Source: Methanobacteriota archaeon
GTDB lineage: Archaea > Halobacteriota > Methanomicrobia > Methanomicrobiales > Methanocorpusculaceae
NCBI GenBank assembly: GCA_023396065.1
Contig: JAEWXF010000011.1
Span: forward strand, 1-47,666
Direction: 5' to 3'
Length of the DNA: 47,666 bases
Part shown: piece after piece, positions 7,034-16,581 of the stretch
How positions within the stretch are numbered: the stretch's first letter is position 1
How the letters are laid out: each line of letters begins with the position of its first letter
Made by a program: the position numbers and the translations under genes
The notes under the pieces: generated by a model
What the model was told of the DNA's origin: nothing
Database searches by the model: none
Seen by the model: only the letters and a program-made list of their open reading frames with translations

Positions 7034-7856
7034 GAAGCTGAACAAATCGTGGATTGGAGCAGCCCTGATAGTGTGTCTCGTGCTGACTCTCTGTGCAGCA
7101 GGATGTACGGGAACACCTGCCGCTGAGAACACAACAACCGTAACCCCGACTGAAATCAATGTATTTGCCGCAGCATCCCTCAAAGGTGCTCTCACCGAAG
7201 TCGGTGACAAATTCATGGCAGAAAACAAAGACATCAAAGTCAACTTTAACTTCGCCGGAAGTCAGACCCTGAGAACTCAGATTGAAGAGGGCGCAGACGT
7301 TGACATGTTCATTTCTGCGAACAACAAACAGTTCGACCCGGTTGCCGAAGCAGGCATGGTTGAAGAAAAGAAAACCCTCCTGACCAACAAACTGGCAATC
7401 GCAGTCCCTGTTGCAAACAAAGCAAACATCACTGATCTTGCCGGAATGGCCCAGGAGAACATCATCCTCGTCATCGGAAACAAAGACGTTCCGTTCGGTC
7501 AGTACACCCGTGACATCATCAACAAGTACCAGAACGACAGCCACGCAGGCTACGTTGACGCCTTCATGGCAAACGTAAAATCCGAAGTTGACGCAGTCGA
7601 CAAAATCAAACCGGTCCTGGTCCTCGGAGAAGCGGACGCATCCCTTGTCTACAAATCCGACATCAGCAAAGCCGACAAAAAGGACATCTCCTTAATTGAA
7701 CTGCCGGACAAGTACAACGTCATTGCAGACTACCCGTACGGCATCATGAAAGCATCCAAAAACATGGATCAGACCAAAAAGTTTGAGGCATTCCTTACCG
7801 GACCGCAGGGAACTGCTGTCCTCACGGATTACGGATTTGACCCCGTAACCGCATAA
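7032..7856 (+). CDS. modA: Molybdate ABC transporter substrate-binding lipoprotein
   Basis: ModA-type solute-binding protein (274 aa). It starts with a signal peptide ending in a lipobox (CAAGC, lipidated Cys 25). The mature part begins with INVFAAASLKGAL, the ModA signature, and continues with a NFAGSQTLRTQIEEGADVDMF-type segment that builds the oxyanion pocket. It captures molybdate (possibly tungstate) outside the cell and hands it to ModB. It resembles classical ModA rather than archaeal WtpA, whose first strand reads differently. It is first in the operon modA-modB-modC-NTPase. Confidence 0.92.
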   Translation: MKLNKSWIGAALIVCLVLTLCAAGCTGTPAAENTTTVTPTEINVFAAASLKGALTEVGDKFMAENKDIKVNFNFAGSQTLRTQIEEGADVDMFISANNKQFDPVAEAGMVEEKKTLLTNKLAIAVPVANKANITDLAGMAQENIILVIGNKDVPFGQYTRDIINKYQNDSHAGYVDAFMANVKSEVDAVDKIKPVLVLGEADASLVYKSDISKADKKDISLIELPDKYNVIADYPYGIMKASKNMDQTKKFEAFLTGPQGTAVLTDYGFDPVTA

Positions 7857-7895
7857 AAACCTCTGCAGTTGAAATAAACTGACAGGAACACTCCC

Positions 7896-8717
7896 ATGAG
7901 CCCGGAAAGCACAAAAAAGCATGTCGCCTCGCGCATTGGCACGATGGCGATCGCGGGGGGGCTCATTCTCCTGTTCCTCATTTTTATCACAGTCCCGCTG
8001 ATATCCCTCTTTACCCGGGTCAGCCCTGAAGATTTTGTTACCGCATTATCCAGCCCTCTCGCGCGGGATGCGCTCTGGCTCAGTGCTGTAACCGCAACAT
8101 TCAGCACAGCCGTGGTTGTGATTCTTGGAACCCCCCTTGCGTATGTAAACGCCCGATTTCCCTATCGCGGCCGTGACATTGTCGACACACTCACCGATCT
8201 CCCGATCGTCCTCCCGCCAACGGTTGCCGGTCTTGCACTCCTGATGGCATTTGGCAGAAACGGACTTCTCGGTCAGTATCTGGATCTTTTCGGAATTCAG
8301 ATTGCCTTCACCACGGTCGCAGTCGTCATTGCCCAGATCTTTGTTGCCTCCCCGTTTTACATCCGGCAGGCCCGGTCCAGTTTTGAATCAGTGGACATTG
8401 ATTATGAGTCCGCCGCCCGGACTCTGGGAGCAACGCCAATACAGACATTCTTCAAAGTAACACTGCCGCTTGCCGCAGGCTCACTCCTTTCGGGTATCAT
8501 CATGACATTTGCCCGGGCACTGGGAGAGTTCGGCGCAACACTGATGTTTGCCGGAAACTTTCAGGGAAAAACCCAGACCATGCCCCTTGCAATTTATGGA
8601 GAAATGCAAAGTGACATGGCGTTATCAGTCGCATTGGCAATATTGCTGGTCGTGTTTTCGTTTGGCATCATATTAACCGTAAAATATCTTGGGAGGAGGG
8701 AGAGAAGATATGCTTAA
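7896..8717 (+). CDS. modB: Molybdate ABC transporter permease
   Basis: Inner-membrane permease (273 aa) with about six hydrophobic segments and the binding-protein-dependent transport EAA loop near residues 165-185 (YESAARTLGATPIQTFFKV), where the ATPase docks. Other ModB-like features are the LGTPLAYVNARFP segment and the late ARALGEFGATLMFAGN stretch, typical of molybdate and sulfate permeases. A CAGGAA ribosome site precedes the ATG. Its end overlaps the modC start by 8 bases, so the two are translated together. Confidence 0.92.
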   Translation: MSPESTKKHVASRIGTMAIAGGLILLFLIFITVPLISLFTRVSPEDFVTALSSPLARDALWLSAVTATFSTAVVVILGTPLAYVNARFPYRGRDIVDTLTDLPIVLPPTVAGLALLMAFGRNGLLGQYLDLFGIQIAFTTVAVVIAQIFVASPFYIRQARSSFESVDIDYESAARTLGATPIQTFFKVTLPLAAGSLLSGIIMTFARALGEFGATLMFAGNFQGKTQTMPLAIYGEMQSDMALSVALAILLVVFSFGIILTVKYLGRRERRYA

Positions 8718-9774
8718 AGCCTCATTTGCTCGACCGCTGCGTGACTTTGCGCTGGACGTTACCGACTTCGCGGTACAGGACGGCGAGACACTGGCCCTGA
8801 TCGGAGAAAACGGTGCCGGAAAATCAACAGTGCTCAAAATCATTGCAGGACTCCTGAAACCGGACACCGGCACGATTACCCTGAATGAAACCGTTCTCTA
8901 CAGTCAGGAGAAAAAAATCAGCCTATCCCCGGAAGACAGAAACATCGGATATATGTTTCAGAACTATGCCCTGTTTCCTCATATGACCGCAGCGGAAAAC
9001 ATTGCTTTTGGTCTGAAGATTCGTAATATTCCCAAAAAAGAGATCGATGCACGAATTGACGAACTTACCACCCGCATTGGCATTTCAGAAATTGCAGATC
9101 AGCTGGTAACCCGTCTGTCCGGCGGTCAGCGGCAGAGAACTGCACTGGCCCGTGCACTCGCTCCGCGGCCGGACCTGTTGCTGCTGGATGAACCAATGGC
9201 CGCGCTTGACGTCCGGACTCAGGAACAGATGCGGCGCGAACTTGCTTCCGTTATCAGAACTGAAGGAATTCCCTGTATTCTGGTAACTCATTCGGTAGTC
9301 GATGCTCTCGCCATCGCGGATCGCATCGCCGTAATCGAACGGGGCAAAATCATTGCAGACGGCTCTCCGGAGGAGATCATCCACAATCCGGCACATGGTT
9401 TCGTATCCTCATTTTCAGAAAATCTCAACCTGTTCCGCGGGACCGTAGTCGTCGGATCCGACGGGGTCGTCTGTGTCGACGTTGCCGGAATAAAAATTCG
9501 CGCGGTTACGGCCCTGTCCGGAACGGTAAGTGTCGGTATCCGGCCCGAGGAGATCATCATCTCGCGGGAAAAGTTCGTTTCCAGTGCAATTAACGTATTC
9601 ACCGGTACAATCACCGGAATTGAGGATACGGGGCTGAGCGAATATGTGTATGTTGATATCGGCATTACCCTTGCCTGCGCAGTAACCCGCCAGAGCCTTC
9701 AAAGACTGGAGCTTGAAACCGGTATGCAGGTCACGATAACATTCAAGGCAACCGCAGTTCAGGTGTTTATCTGA
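8710..9774 (+). CDS. modC: Molybdate ABC transporter ATP-binding protein with TOBE domain
   Basis: ABC ATPase (354 aa): Walker A GENGAGKST (residues 32-40), Q-loop MFQNYALFP, signature LSGGQRQRTALARAL (~136-150), Walker B LLLLDEPMAALD (~157-168) and an H-loop THS. The last ~110 residues are a TOBE-type domain, probably an oxyanion-sensing regulatory domain. ATG 8710 is chosen because GGGAGGAGGG (8691-8700) sits just upstream; a TTG at 8689 would start before that site. It powers uptake of molybdate for molybdopterin enzymes such as formylmethanofuran dehydrogenase. Confidence 0.92.
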   Translation: MLKASFARPLRDFALDVTDFAVQDGETLALIGENGAGKSTVLKIIAGLLKPDTGTITLNETVLYSQEKKISLSPEDRNIGYMFQNYALFPHMTAAENIAFGLKIRNIPKKEIDARIDELTTRIGISEIADQLVTRLSGGQRQRTALARALAPRPDLLLLDEPMAALDVRTQEQMRRELASVIRTEGIPCILVTHSVVDALAIADRIAVIERGKIIADGSPEEIIHNPAHGFVSSFSENLNLFRGTVVVGSDGVVCVDVAGIKIRAVTALSGTVSVGIRPEEIIISREKFVSSAINVFTGTITGIEDTGLSEYVYVDIGITLACAVTRQSLQRLELETGMQVTITFKATAVQVFI

Positions 9775-9775
9775 C

Positions 9776-10312
9776 ATGCCCCGGCATCTGTTTCTTACCG
9801 GAGACATTCAGGTCGGAAAAAGTACCGCGATCTGCAAAGTACTCCGGACACTGAACATCCCGGTCGGTGGATTCAGAACGATTGCAGGAAACTATACGCA
9901 GGACGGAAGTTCCGAGATATATCTGGTCCCTGCAGGGACAGATGCCCCTATCCTGCATCCGGAAAATCGTGTAGCAAAACGGCACGGTGCCGGATGCCGG
10001 TTCGGTTTCTCTGCATTTTCCGAAGTATTCGATGACGTGGGTACAAATCTCCTGCAAAACACACAACGCTACCCTCTCATACTTATGGACGAACTTGGAT
10101 TTCTGGAAAAAGATGCATACGGATTTCAGAAAGCAGTACTGACCTGCCTTGCGGGGTCCGTTCCCGTTCTGGGGGTTGTCAGAGACCGTGACTCACCATT
10201 TTTGAACAAAGTCCGCTCTCATCCAAATGTAGAGGTCCTTTTGGTCACAAAAGAAAACCGTGACCTGATCTATGCCGATCTGCTGGAAAGATTTTCGGCG
10301 TTGAAACCGTGA
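9776..10312 (+). CDS. THEP1-like nucleoside triphosphatase (NTPase_1 family)
   Basis: Small P-loop protein (178 aa) with Walker A GDIQVGKST (residues 9-17) at the very N-terminus and LILMDELGFLE (~100-110) as Walker B with a following Glu. These are features of THEP1-type nucleotide phosphatase/kinase-like proteins (PF03266). It starts one base after the modC stop, so it is in the molybdate operon. Similar NTPases accompany mod genes elsewhere. A role in molybdopterin nucleotide handling is possible but unproven. Confidence 0.75.
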   Translation: MPRHLFLTGDIQVGKSTAICKVLRTLNIPVGGFRTIAGNYTQDGSSEIYLVPAGTDAPILHPENRVAKRHGAGCRFGFSAFSEVFDDVGTNLLQNTQRYPLILMDELGFLEKDAYGFQKAVLTCLAGSVPVLGVVRDRDSPFLNKVRSHPNVEVLLVTKENRDLIYADLLERFSALKP

Positions 10313-10401
10313 AAGAATATGCGTCTTCACCGGGGAAAGGATCGGACGTAGACCGGACACAGAACAATCATAATCCTCCGCGTCCAACAGTATCATAACA
10401 A

Positions 10402-11379
10402 ATGCCGAAAACCGACCCGTATGCAGCCCTCGCCGCAATGGCGGACCCCAAAAACTTCCCCAAAGACCTCGCCGTAATCCTCGTCTGGCTTGCCGTTGCC
10501 GTACTCACCATCTACACCCCGTTTATCAACGAAACCTTCCTCAGGGTTATATTCACCGTTCCTGTCATCCTCTTTATCCCGGGCTACGTCCTCATCGCTG
10601 CCTTGTTCCCGGAAAAAACCTCCATCGACGGCATTGAACGGTTTGCCCTCTCCGTCGGGCTGTCGGTCGCAGTCGTCCCCCTAATCGGCCTCGCTCTCAA
10701 CTACACCCCGTGGGGAATCCGGCTGGATCCGATCGTCACCGCACTGCTGATCTTCACCGTCATCATGATCATCGTTACCTTCTTCCGCCGCGCGAGCATC
10801 GCCGACGAAGACCGGTTCAGTGTTCCGTTTGAAAAACTCAGGCCCGCGCTCGAAGAGGAACTCCTCCCCAAACCCGACGCGCCCAAAATTGACAAAATTC
10901 TCTCCTACGTCCTCATCGCCGCAATCATCATCGCTGCCGTGACCACCGTGTATGTCATCGCATTCCCCAAAGACGGTGAGAAATTCACCGAATTCTTCAT
11001 CCTCGGCGAAGAAAAAATGGCCGACAACTACCCTGACCGCTTCAACGCAGGAACCGAACAGTTCGTCTGGATCGGCATCAAAAACCATGAATACCGTGAC
11101 GTAACCTACACCGTCGAAACTCTCCTCATGAACGCAGAATGGGATAACACCACCAACAGTTCCGTCATTCATGCCGCAGAAACTCTTGACCGCTTCACAG
11201 TTCCGCTTGCTGACAACAGCACCTACCTTGAGACATACAACTTCACCATCCAGTCCAAAGACTATAACCGTCTCGAGTTCCTGCTCTACAACGAAACCGT
11301 CCCGGATATCAGTGCATCAGCTCAGGAAAAACTTGACGCCTCCTACCGCGACCTCCACCTCTGGATAACCGTCCGGTAA
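10402..11379 (+). CDS. DUF1616 family membrane protein (325 aa)
   Basis: Four hydrophobic segments fill the first ~130 residues. The second follows the DUF1616 pattern, with FTVPVILFIPGYVLIAALFPE and then IDGIERFALSVGLSVAVVPLIG. A further segment near residue 170 precedes a C-terminal extracytoplasmic region with several N-glycosylation-type Asn-x-Thr sites, fitting an archaeal surface protein. The family has no known biochemical role but often sits with cell-envelope genes. It is followed by the PEGA surface protein on the same strand. Confidence 0.8.
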   Translation: MPKTDPYAALAAMADPKNFPKDLAVILVWLAVAVLTIYTPFINETFLRVIFTVPVILFIPGYVLIAALFPEKTSIDGIERFALSVGLSVAVVPLIGLALNYTPWGIRLDPIVTALLIFTVIMIIVTFFRRASIADEDRFSVPFEKLRPALEEELLPKPDAPKIDKILSYVLIAAIIIAAVTTVYVIAFPKDGEKFTEFFILGEEKMADNYPDRFNAGTEQFVWIGIKNHEYRDVTYTVETLLMNAEWDNTTNSSVIHAAETLDRFTVPLADNSTYLETYNFTIQSKDYNRLEFLLYNETVPDISASAQEKLDASYRDLHLWITVR

Positions 11380-11455
11380 ACCCCGCGCCACCCACAATAA
11401 TTATTTTTCCTCCGCGCCAACAGTATTCCACCTGACAAAACAGACCGGAGAATTT

Positions 11456-14398
11456 ATGCGTTCCTCAACACCCGTAATACTTGCTGCCGTACTCATCATG
11501 GTACTTGCAGTCATCGCCGGAATTTTCCTCCTGGGCGGATTCCAGATAGGCACACCGGCAGACACCAACAATACGACAACAAACACCACTGCAACCCCTG
11601 TCCCTGCAGCAGATCAGAAAACCTGGAAACTCACCGTAAAATCAACACCCGCAGGTGCTGAAATCTTCGTAGACGGCGAATCAACCGGCAAAAAAACACA
11701 GTCGACACTCACCCTTGATGCCGGTGAACATATCATCACCGCGACAAATGACAAAGGCGGGTATGCCGATCCCTACCCCGTCAACCTTACCAAAGCCCAG
11801 ACCATCACCCTCTCTATGCTCTACAACGTAAGCATCACCTCCCAGCCGGCAGGTGCCGCGCTCTGGATAGACGGTGAGGATACCGGAACCAAAACCCCGC
11901 AGACTGTTCCCCTTACCTCCGGCAAACACACAATCCAGGTAAAAGACGATAATGGCGGCTCCTCAGCGCTGAACTCCCTCACTGTAGACAAAGCAGGAGA
12001 GCTCAACCTCAAACTTGCCTATCCGCTTGAAGTCCTCTCCGATCCGCCGGGAGCTCTCATATGGCTGGACGGAACCTATACCGGCTATGTTGCGCCGTAT
12101 ACCTTCAGTCTTGACGAACCGGTTCACACCATCCGGCTGACCGACCGGAGCGGCTCCTCGGAAACCGTTGAGGTTGACCTGCGTACAACCTCTGAAATCT
12201 CCCCGGAAATTAAATACAAAAATGTCAATGACCAGGATAAAACCGGCTACTATCTCAACAGTTCCACCCTCGCAAAAACCGGAACAGTTGTCGTCGACAC
12301 CGTCCCGCGGAACAACCTTGACATCTACATCGGCTCCACCCAGATCAACACCATCATAAGTGGTGCCAAAGAAGCAGGTATCAAAGGAACGCTCCAGTCC
12401 CCCTATATCATAGGTGCCCTGAGATCAGGTGTTCAGTCCATTCGTGTTGATACCAAAGGCGGTGACCTCGCCTACACAACGGCAAAAACACCGGTTCTCA
12501 CCGGCATCGTTACCACCGCTGAGTATCGCCCCGGCACCGTCTCCCGTCAGAACTTCAAAGTCCTTTCCGACGGCTACAAGACATTCCAGTACAGCCTGAA
12601 CGGCAAAGTAGCCCCGCTTACCGCGAAAAAGGGCGCAACCACCGAATGGGACTCCGAAGTCTCCTTTGTTGCCGTTAAATCCGGGAATGACTATGTAACC
12701 TATCCGTACAGTCAGGTGATCAAAAATGATACGGGCAGTGTCACGGAACTTACCGTGGAGCCGCGTGAGTTTGTATCCCAGTCGGTTCTCGTTACTTCAG
12801 AACCCGCAGGTGCTGCGATCCTTGTTGACGGATTCCTCACCGGCTACCATACGCCGTATACCATCGACGGCCTTTCCGACGGCCAGCATACCATCACCGT
12901 CTCCCGTATGGGGTACTTCCCTGCTGAAAAGGAGATCCGGCTCGGGGATACAGCCGGTGCAGTCACCGAAGTTAAGATGGGTGACCTTGAAGAGTACTCC
13001 CACGGAACCTTCGTCGTGCTTACCGACGAACCGGGTGCAGCCGTCTCACTTTATGGTGTCGCAACCGGAGAAACAACGCCTGCGGTCTTCTACAACTTCC
13101 CGACCGGTGAAGTAAAAGTTACCGTAACCACCCCGTCCAAGGTTACCAAAACGGTAACGAAAACTGTTGGAGCCGGCGGTATCACCCCCCTCATGATAAC
13201 CACCGGCTACGTCGCACCAACTGTAACCCAGACACCGGTGCCGACAGCCACACCTGAACCTGAGACCACCTGGAAACTCACCGTTCTTTCCGACCCGGCA
13301 GGTTCCCTGATTTATCTTGATGACGTCTATCTGGGTCTGACGACACCTGCAACCTTCGACGCCGCTGAGGGTAATCATACCGTCATGGTAAAAGACATCA
13401 AAGGAAACACCGCCTCATCCAAGGTTTCCCTCACCAAAGCTGCGACTGTTAAACTGGATGTGCCAAACGGTGCGGGGAAATACGGCTCTGTTCTGACCGC
13501 AGCCCAGCTCAGCAAAACAGGAGCCGTTGCCCTCACCACCTATCCGTCCACCGTCCGGCTGACGGTTGACAGTACCAATACTGACAGTGTCTCCCGGACT
13601 TACACCACTCCGATGATCATTCCGGCTCTCAAGGCCGGAGCACATACCATCAATGCCTCTGCAGATTCTGCAGAGTTCGGGGATGCAGTTTCGGTCCGGG
13701 TCCAGACCGGTATTGCAGCTCCGCTGGTCTTCCAGACCGGAGATACTGCCTATACCAGATATACGGTCACTTCCAGTGACTACAGCGGCAGTTACTACTC
13801 TGTGGACGGGAGAATTATGCCGACTGCCGTCAGGGTCGGGTCTGCCGTCACTGCACCGGCCGGTGCAGAGTTTATCGTGCTCCAGTATGAGGATGAGTAC
13901 ATATCCGTTCCGACCCAGGCACTGGTGACGCTCCAGAGTAACGGACGTGCTGCCATCACCAAACAGACCTACACAACGCATGACGTTCTGGTAACCTCCG
14001 AGCCCGCAGGCGCATCCATCATCGTGGACGGATTTGTCACCGGGTACACGACACCGTATACCATCTCCGGCCTTTCCGATGGAACTCACCGGATAACCGT
14101 CTCCAAACCCGGATACTATCCGGCAGAAAAACTGATCCGCCTGTCCGCCTCCTCTGGTACAACTGATGTATCGATGGGTTCACTCACCGCCTACCCGTCC
14201 GGATACCTCTCTATTGCAAGTGATCCCAAGGGTGCCGCAATCTGGATCAACGGTGTCGATACCGGAGAAAAAACTCCCATGATCTATCAGGCATTCCCGG
14301 CAGGAACCTGGACTGTGAAACTCGTCTTCACGTCAGGCGAAGAAAAAACCGCATCCGTCTCAGTTTCTGACGGAAAAGTAACAGAACTCACCCTCTGA
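11456..14398 (+). CDS. Large surface protein with many PEGA domains (980 aa)
   Basis: An N-terminal anchor (ILAAVLIMVLAVIAGIFLLGG, residues ~6-27) and a Thr-rich linker precede repeated PEGA modules, each ~40 residues, with the core SxPAGAxIxVDG-x-TG-xTP. At least eight such cores can be read, including STPAGAEIFVDG, SQPAGAALWIDG, SEPAGAAILVDG, SDPAGSLIYLDD and SDPKGAAIWING. The protein is built as two unequal blocks, each starting with a TWKL-type PEGA and containing a LAKTGTVVV- or LSKTGAVAL-type segment. It is probably a cell-surface, S-layer-associated protein. CGGAG upstream supports ATG 11456. Confidence 0.85.
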   Translation: MRSSTPVILAAVLIMVLAVIAGIFLLGGFQIGTPADTNNTTTNTTATPVPAADQKTWKLTVKSTPAGAEIFVDGESTGKKTQSTLTLDAGEHIITATNDKGGYADPYPVNLTKAQTITLSMLYNVSITSQPAGAALWIDGEDTGTKTPQTVPLTSGKHTIQVKDDNGGSSALNSLTVDKAGELNLKLAYPLEVLSDPPGALIWLDGTYTGYVAPYTFSLDEPVHTIRLTDRSGSSETVEVDLRTTSEISPEIKYKNVNDQDKTGYYLNSSTLAKTGTVVVDTVPRNNLDIYIGSTQINTIISGAKEAGIKGTLQSPYIIGALRSGVQSIRVDTKGGDLAYTTAKTPVLTGIVTTAEYRPGTVSRQNFKVLSDGYKTFQYSLNGKVAPLTAKKGATTEWDSEVSFVAVKSGNDYVTYPYSQVIKNDTGSVTELTVEPREFVSQSVLVTSEPAGAAILVDGFLTGYHTPYTIDGLSDGQHTITVSRMGYFPAEKEIRLGDTAGAVTEVKMGDLEEYSHGTFVVLTDEPGAAVSLYGVATGETTPAVFYNFPTGEVKVTVTTPSKVTKTVTKTVGAGGITPLMITTGYVAPTVTQTPVPTATPEPETTWKLTVLSDPAGSLIYLDDVYLGLTTPATFDAAEGNHTVMVKDIKGNTASSKVSLTKAATVKLDVPNGAGKYGSVLTAAQLSKTGAVALTTYPSTVRLTVDSTNTDSVSRTYTTPMIIPALKAGAHTINASADSAEFGDAVSVRVQTGIAAPLVFQTGDTAYTRYTVTSSDYSGSYYSVDGRIMPTAVRVGSAVTAPAGAEFIVLQYEDEYISVPTQALVTLQSNGRAAITKQTYTTHDVLVTSEPAGASIIVDGFVTGYTTPYTISGLSDGTHRITVSKPGYYPAEKLIRLSASSGTTDVSMGSLTAYPSGYLSIASDPKGAAIWINGVDTGEKTPMIYQAFPAGTWTVKLVFTSGEEKTASVSVSDGKVTELTL

Positions 14399-14502
14399 AC
14401 GGGTGAACTTTCCTGTTTTTCAAAAAAGTATCTCATCCCTCTTTTCTCCGACAGACCATTCAAAGGCCGGGAGTAAAGCAGCATCAGTGTTTTTCAGATC
14501 GT

Positions 14503-14991
14503 TTACTGCATCTCCAGCAGCTCAACGTCCATCGCCAGCCGCCAGATTCTGCGCTTTGTCCGGGTCGACAGATCGGCAATCCGCATCATCCGCTCCTCAA
14601 TAGTAATCACCTTCGACCCCTTCACCAGATTATCCGCGTGCGCCACGATCATCTCCTCCAGTGTCTCCGGCATACAGTCTATTGGCATCAGTCCCAGAAG
14701 CGTACACTCATCCGCCGTCAGTCCTGCTCCCGTATGGACCTCTACAATCCGCGTCAGTGCCTCGCTCTCACCCCGTTCCCGGCAGAGTGCCGCCCCGACC
14801 TGGGCATGGTGAATAGAATGCGTCACCGACCGGCCGATATCATGCATCATCGCCCCTGCCTCAACCAGTTCCGTATCTACCGACGCGCCACCGTATTTCC
14901 GTGCAGTATCAGCCACAACACAACAGTGTTTCACGACACCGGCATCACAGCCGGCAGAAAAAAGAATGTCTGAATACGGCTCATGCATCAT
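14503..14991 (-). CDS. HD-domain phosphohydrolase-like protein (162 aa)
   Basis: An HD superfamily protein of the small archaeal TIGR00295 type. Metal-binding residues are H22, the doublet H50-D51 in AGAMMHDIGRS, and His residues of THSIHHAQVG (58-62). The family hydrolyses phosphate esters, often of nucleotides, but its substrate is unknown. It starts 11 bases inside the end of the TFE gene, so it is the last gene of a five-gene operon. Confidence 0.8.
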   Translation of the reverse strand: MMHEPYSDILFSAGCDAGVVKHCCVVADTARKYGGASVDTELVEAGAMMHDIGRSVTHSIHHAQVGAALCRERGESEALTRIVEVHTGAGLTADECTLLGLMPIDCMPETLEEMIVAHADNLVKGSKVITIEERMMRIADLSTRTKRRIWRLAMDVELLEMQ

Positions 14992-15502
14992 TCAGCGCCT
15001 CGCGCATCTTCTCGACGCGGTGGCGGAGGGCACTTACCAGAAGTTCATCATCAAAATGCACCAGCATCTCCCCGCAGTTCGGGCAGGCAAAGTTCGTGGT
15101 ACAGGCATTTGCAAACGTCGTCATCGACCCGCAGTTTTTACACTGATAGAAATCATTCGACTCATCATACCGCAGGCGCTTTGAAAGTTTTCCCGCTGCG
15201 GTTTCCATCTCACTCTTCAGAACCAGATTCAGATTGTCCATCCGCATCACCCACAGATACGTCAGCCAGCCTGTCTCATTGTTTTTGATCCGCCGATACT
15301 CCGCAAGCCGGTGCTCATACAGATTGTACAGCGTATGACGAACTGTATTCAGATTAATACCGGTTTTTTCCGCAATATCCTCATCACTCAGCTCCTCATC
15401 CGGACACTGACGGAGAAGATTAATTCCCTCCTCGCCCACCAGCTTCTGCAGATATTGAAAGATTGCCGGGTTCCCGAGTTCCTCTTCTGTGATCGCGGTC
15501 AT
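14981..15502 (-). CDS. tfe: Transcription factor E (TFE, TFIIE-alpha homologue)
   Basis: This is archaeal TFE (173 aa), the basal factor that helps TBP and TFB open promoter DNA and stabilises the initiation complex. The N-terminal ~90 residues form an extended winged helix (DEDIAEKTGINLNTVRHTLY is the recognition part). The C-terminal zinc ribbon has C121, C124, C140 and C143 (CKNC...CPNC). Length and domain order are normal. It overlaps the ATP-grasp gene upstream by ATGA and the HD gene downstream. Confidence 0.93.
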   Translation of the reverse strand: MTAITEEELGNPAIFQYLQKLVGEEGINLLRQCPDEELSDEDIAEKTGINLNTVRHTLYNLYEHRLAEYRRIKNNETGWLTYLWVMRMDNLNLVLKSEMETAAGKLSKRLRYDESNDFYQCKNCGSMTTFANACTTNFACPNCGEMLVHFDDELLVSALRHRVEKMREALNDA

Positions 15503-16581
15503 TCCTTTATATGTTGGACGGCGTCGCTAATATGTTTATCCAGAGAGGCAAATGCATCCTCCCGGGTACCACCCGTTCCCGTTACCGAAAACAGTACCTC
15601 TCCCTCCTCAAACCGGGTCCCGGGCCATGGGATATCCGTAATCACATCCCGCAGCATCAGCAGATCGCAGGAGATCGTGAGATCACAAGGTGCTGCGAGA
15701 ATTTTTCTGACGGCATACCGCAGCGGAACCGGGACTGTCATCGGCAGCACTCCCCGGCACGCATCCATATGCAGTTGGAACAGATTTACGCCGCATGCCG
15801 ACTCAACCGTCTCGACCGTTCCCTGAAACCGGGGGTTCACCTCAATTGCCCAGGCCTCCGTATCCGTCAGAACGAAATCCACTCCGACCGTCCCCACACA
15901 TCCGCTCTCTGCCACAATCCTCTCCGCAGTGTGAATCATCTTCTCCGTCATCGGATGACTGCAGGGAGTCACCGACCCGGAAAATGCATAGGCACAGGCA
16001 TCCCCGCCGCGAAGAATCTGCTCATTTGCAGAAACTGCCCGTGCTTTCGTCCCTGTTCCCAGACAGCAGACACTTGCCGGCTGGCCCTGAATAAACTCCT
16101 GACGCATATACGGCTCATACTCCACGAACTCCTCCCATGCCTCCTCCTCCTCCGCATTTCGGACAACCGCATTCCGCCATCCCCCTGCCCCGGAAAGGGT
16201 CTTCAGCATTGCCGGATACATTCCCGCCGGCAGCCGCTTTGGAACAGGCACGCCGACACTCTCAAAAAATTCCTGTGTCCTGCCTTTATCCATAAACCGC
16301 GCCGCAATCTCCGGCGGTGTTCCGGCCCGCAGATAGACCGGCAGTTCCAGCATTTCCGCACCTGAAGTTGTAACCACGCAGTCCGGGGAATGGCGGCTCA
16401 GCATCTCCGCAACGGCAGATGGAAGTTCCGCCAGCTCGTCAAAGGCCAGGTGATCCGCGGTACAGCTGACCAGATCCTGATCACAGAAATGGTCCACCGC
16501 ATAGACCTCATACCCTGCACGGGCCGCAGATGCGGCCACATGCCGCGTAGTATATCCTGCAACCAGAACCGACGGCTTCAC
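15499..16581 (-). CDS. ATP-grasp domain protein (predicted carboxylate-amine/thiol ligase)
   Basis: A 360-aa protein with an N-terminal Rossmann-like pre-ATP-grasp domain (SVLVAGYTTRHVAASAARAGY) and a C-terminal ATP-grasp fold. The pattern FVLTDTEAWAIEVNPRFQGT (~260-280) carries the metal-binding Glu and Asn typical of this superfamily, and VEYEPYMRQEFIQGQPASV is the ATP-clamp region. Such enzymes join a carboxylate to an amine via an acyl-phosphate. The substrate cannot be read from sequence; coenzyme biosynthesis is possible in a methanogen. It overlaps both neighbours by ATGA. Confidence 0.75.
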   Translation of the reverse strand: MKPSVLVAGYTTRHVAASAARAGYEVYAVDHFCDQDLVSCTADHLAFDELAELPSAVAEMLSRHSPDCVVTTSGAEMLELPVYLRAGTPPEIAARFMDKGRTQEFFESVGVPVPKRLPAGMYPAMLKTLSGAGGWRNAVVRNAEEEEAWEEFVEYEPYMRQEFIQGQPASVCCLGTGTKARAVSANEQILRGGDACAYAFSGSVTPCSHPMTEKMIHTAERIVAESGCVGTVGVDFVLTDTEAWAIEVNPRFQGTVETVESACGVNLFQLHMDACRGVLPMTVPVPLRYAVRKILAAPCDLTISCDLLMLRDVITDIPWPGTRFEEGEVLFSVTGTGGTREDAFASLDKHISDAVQHIKE

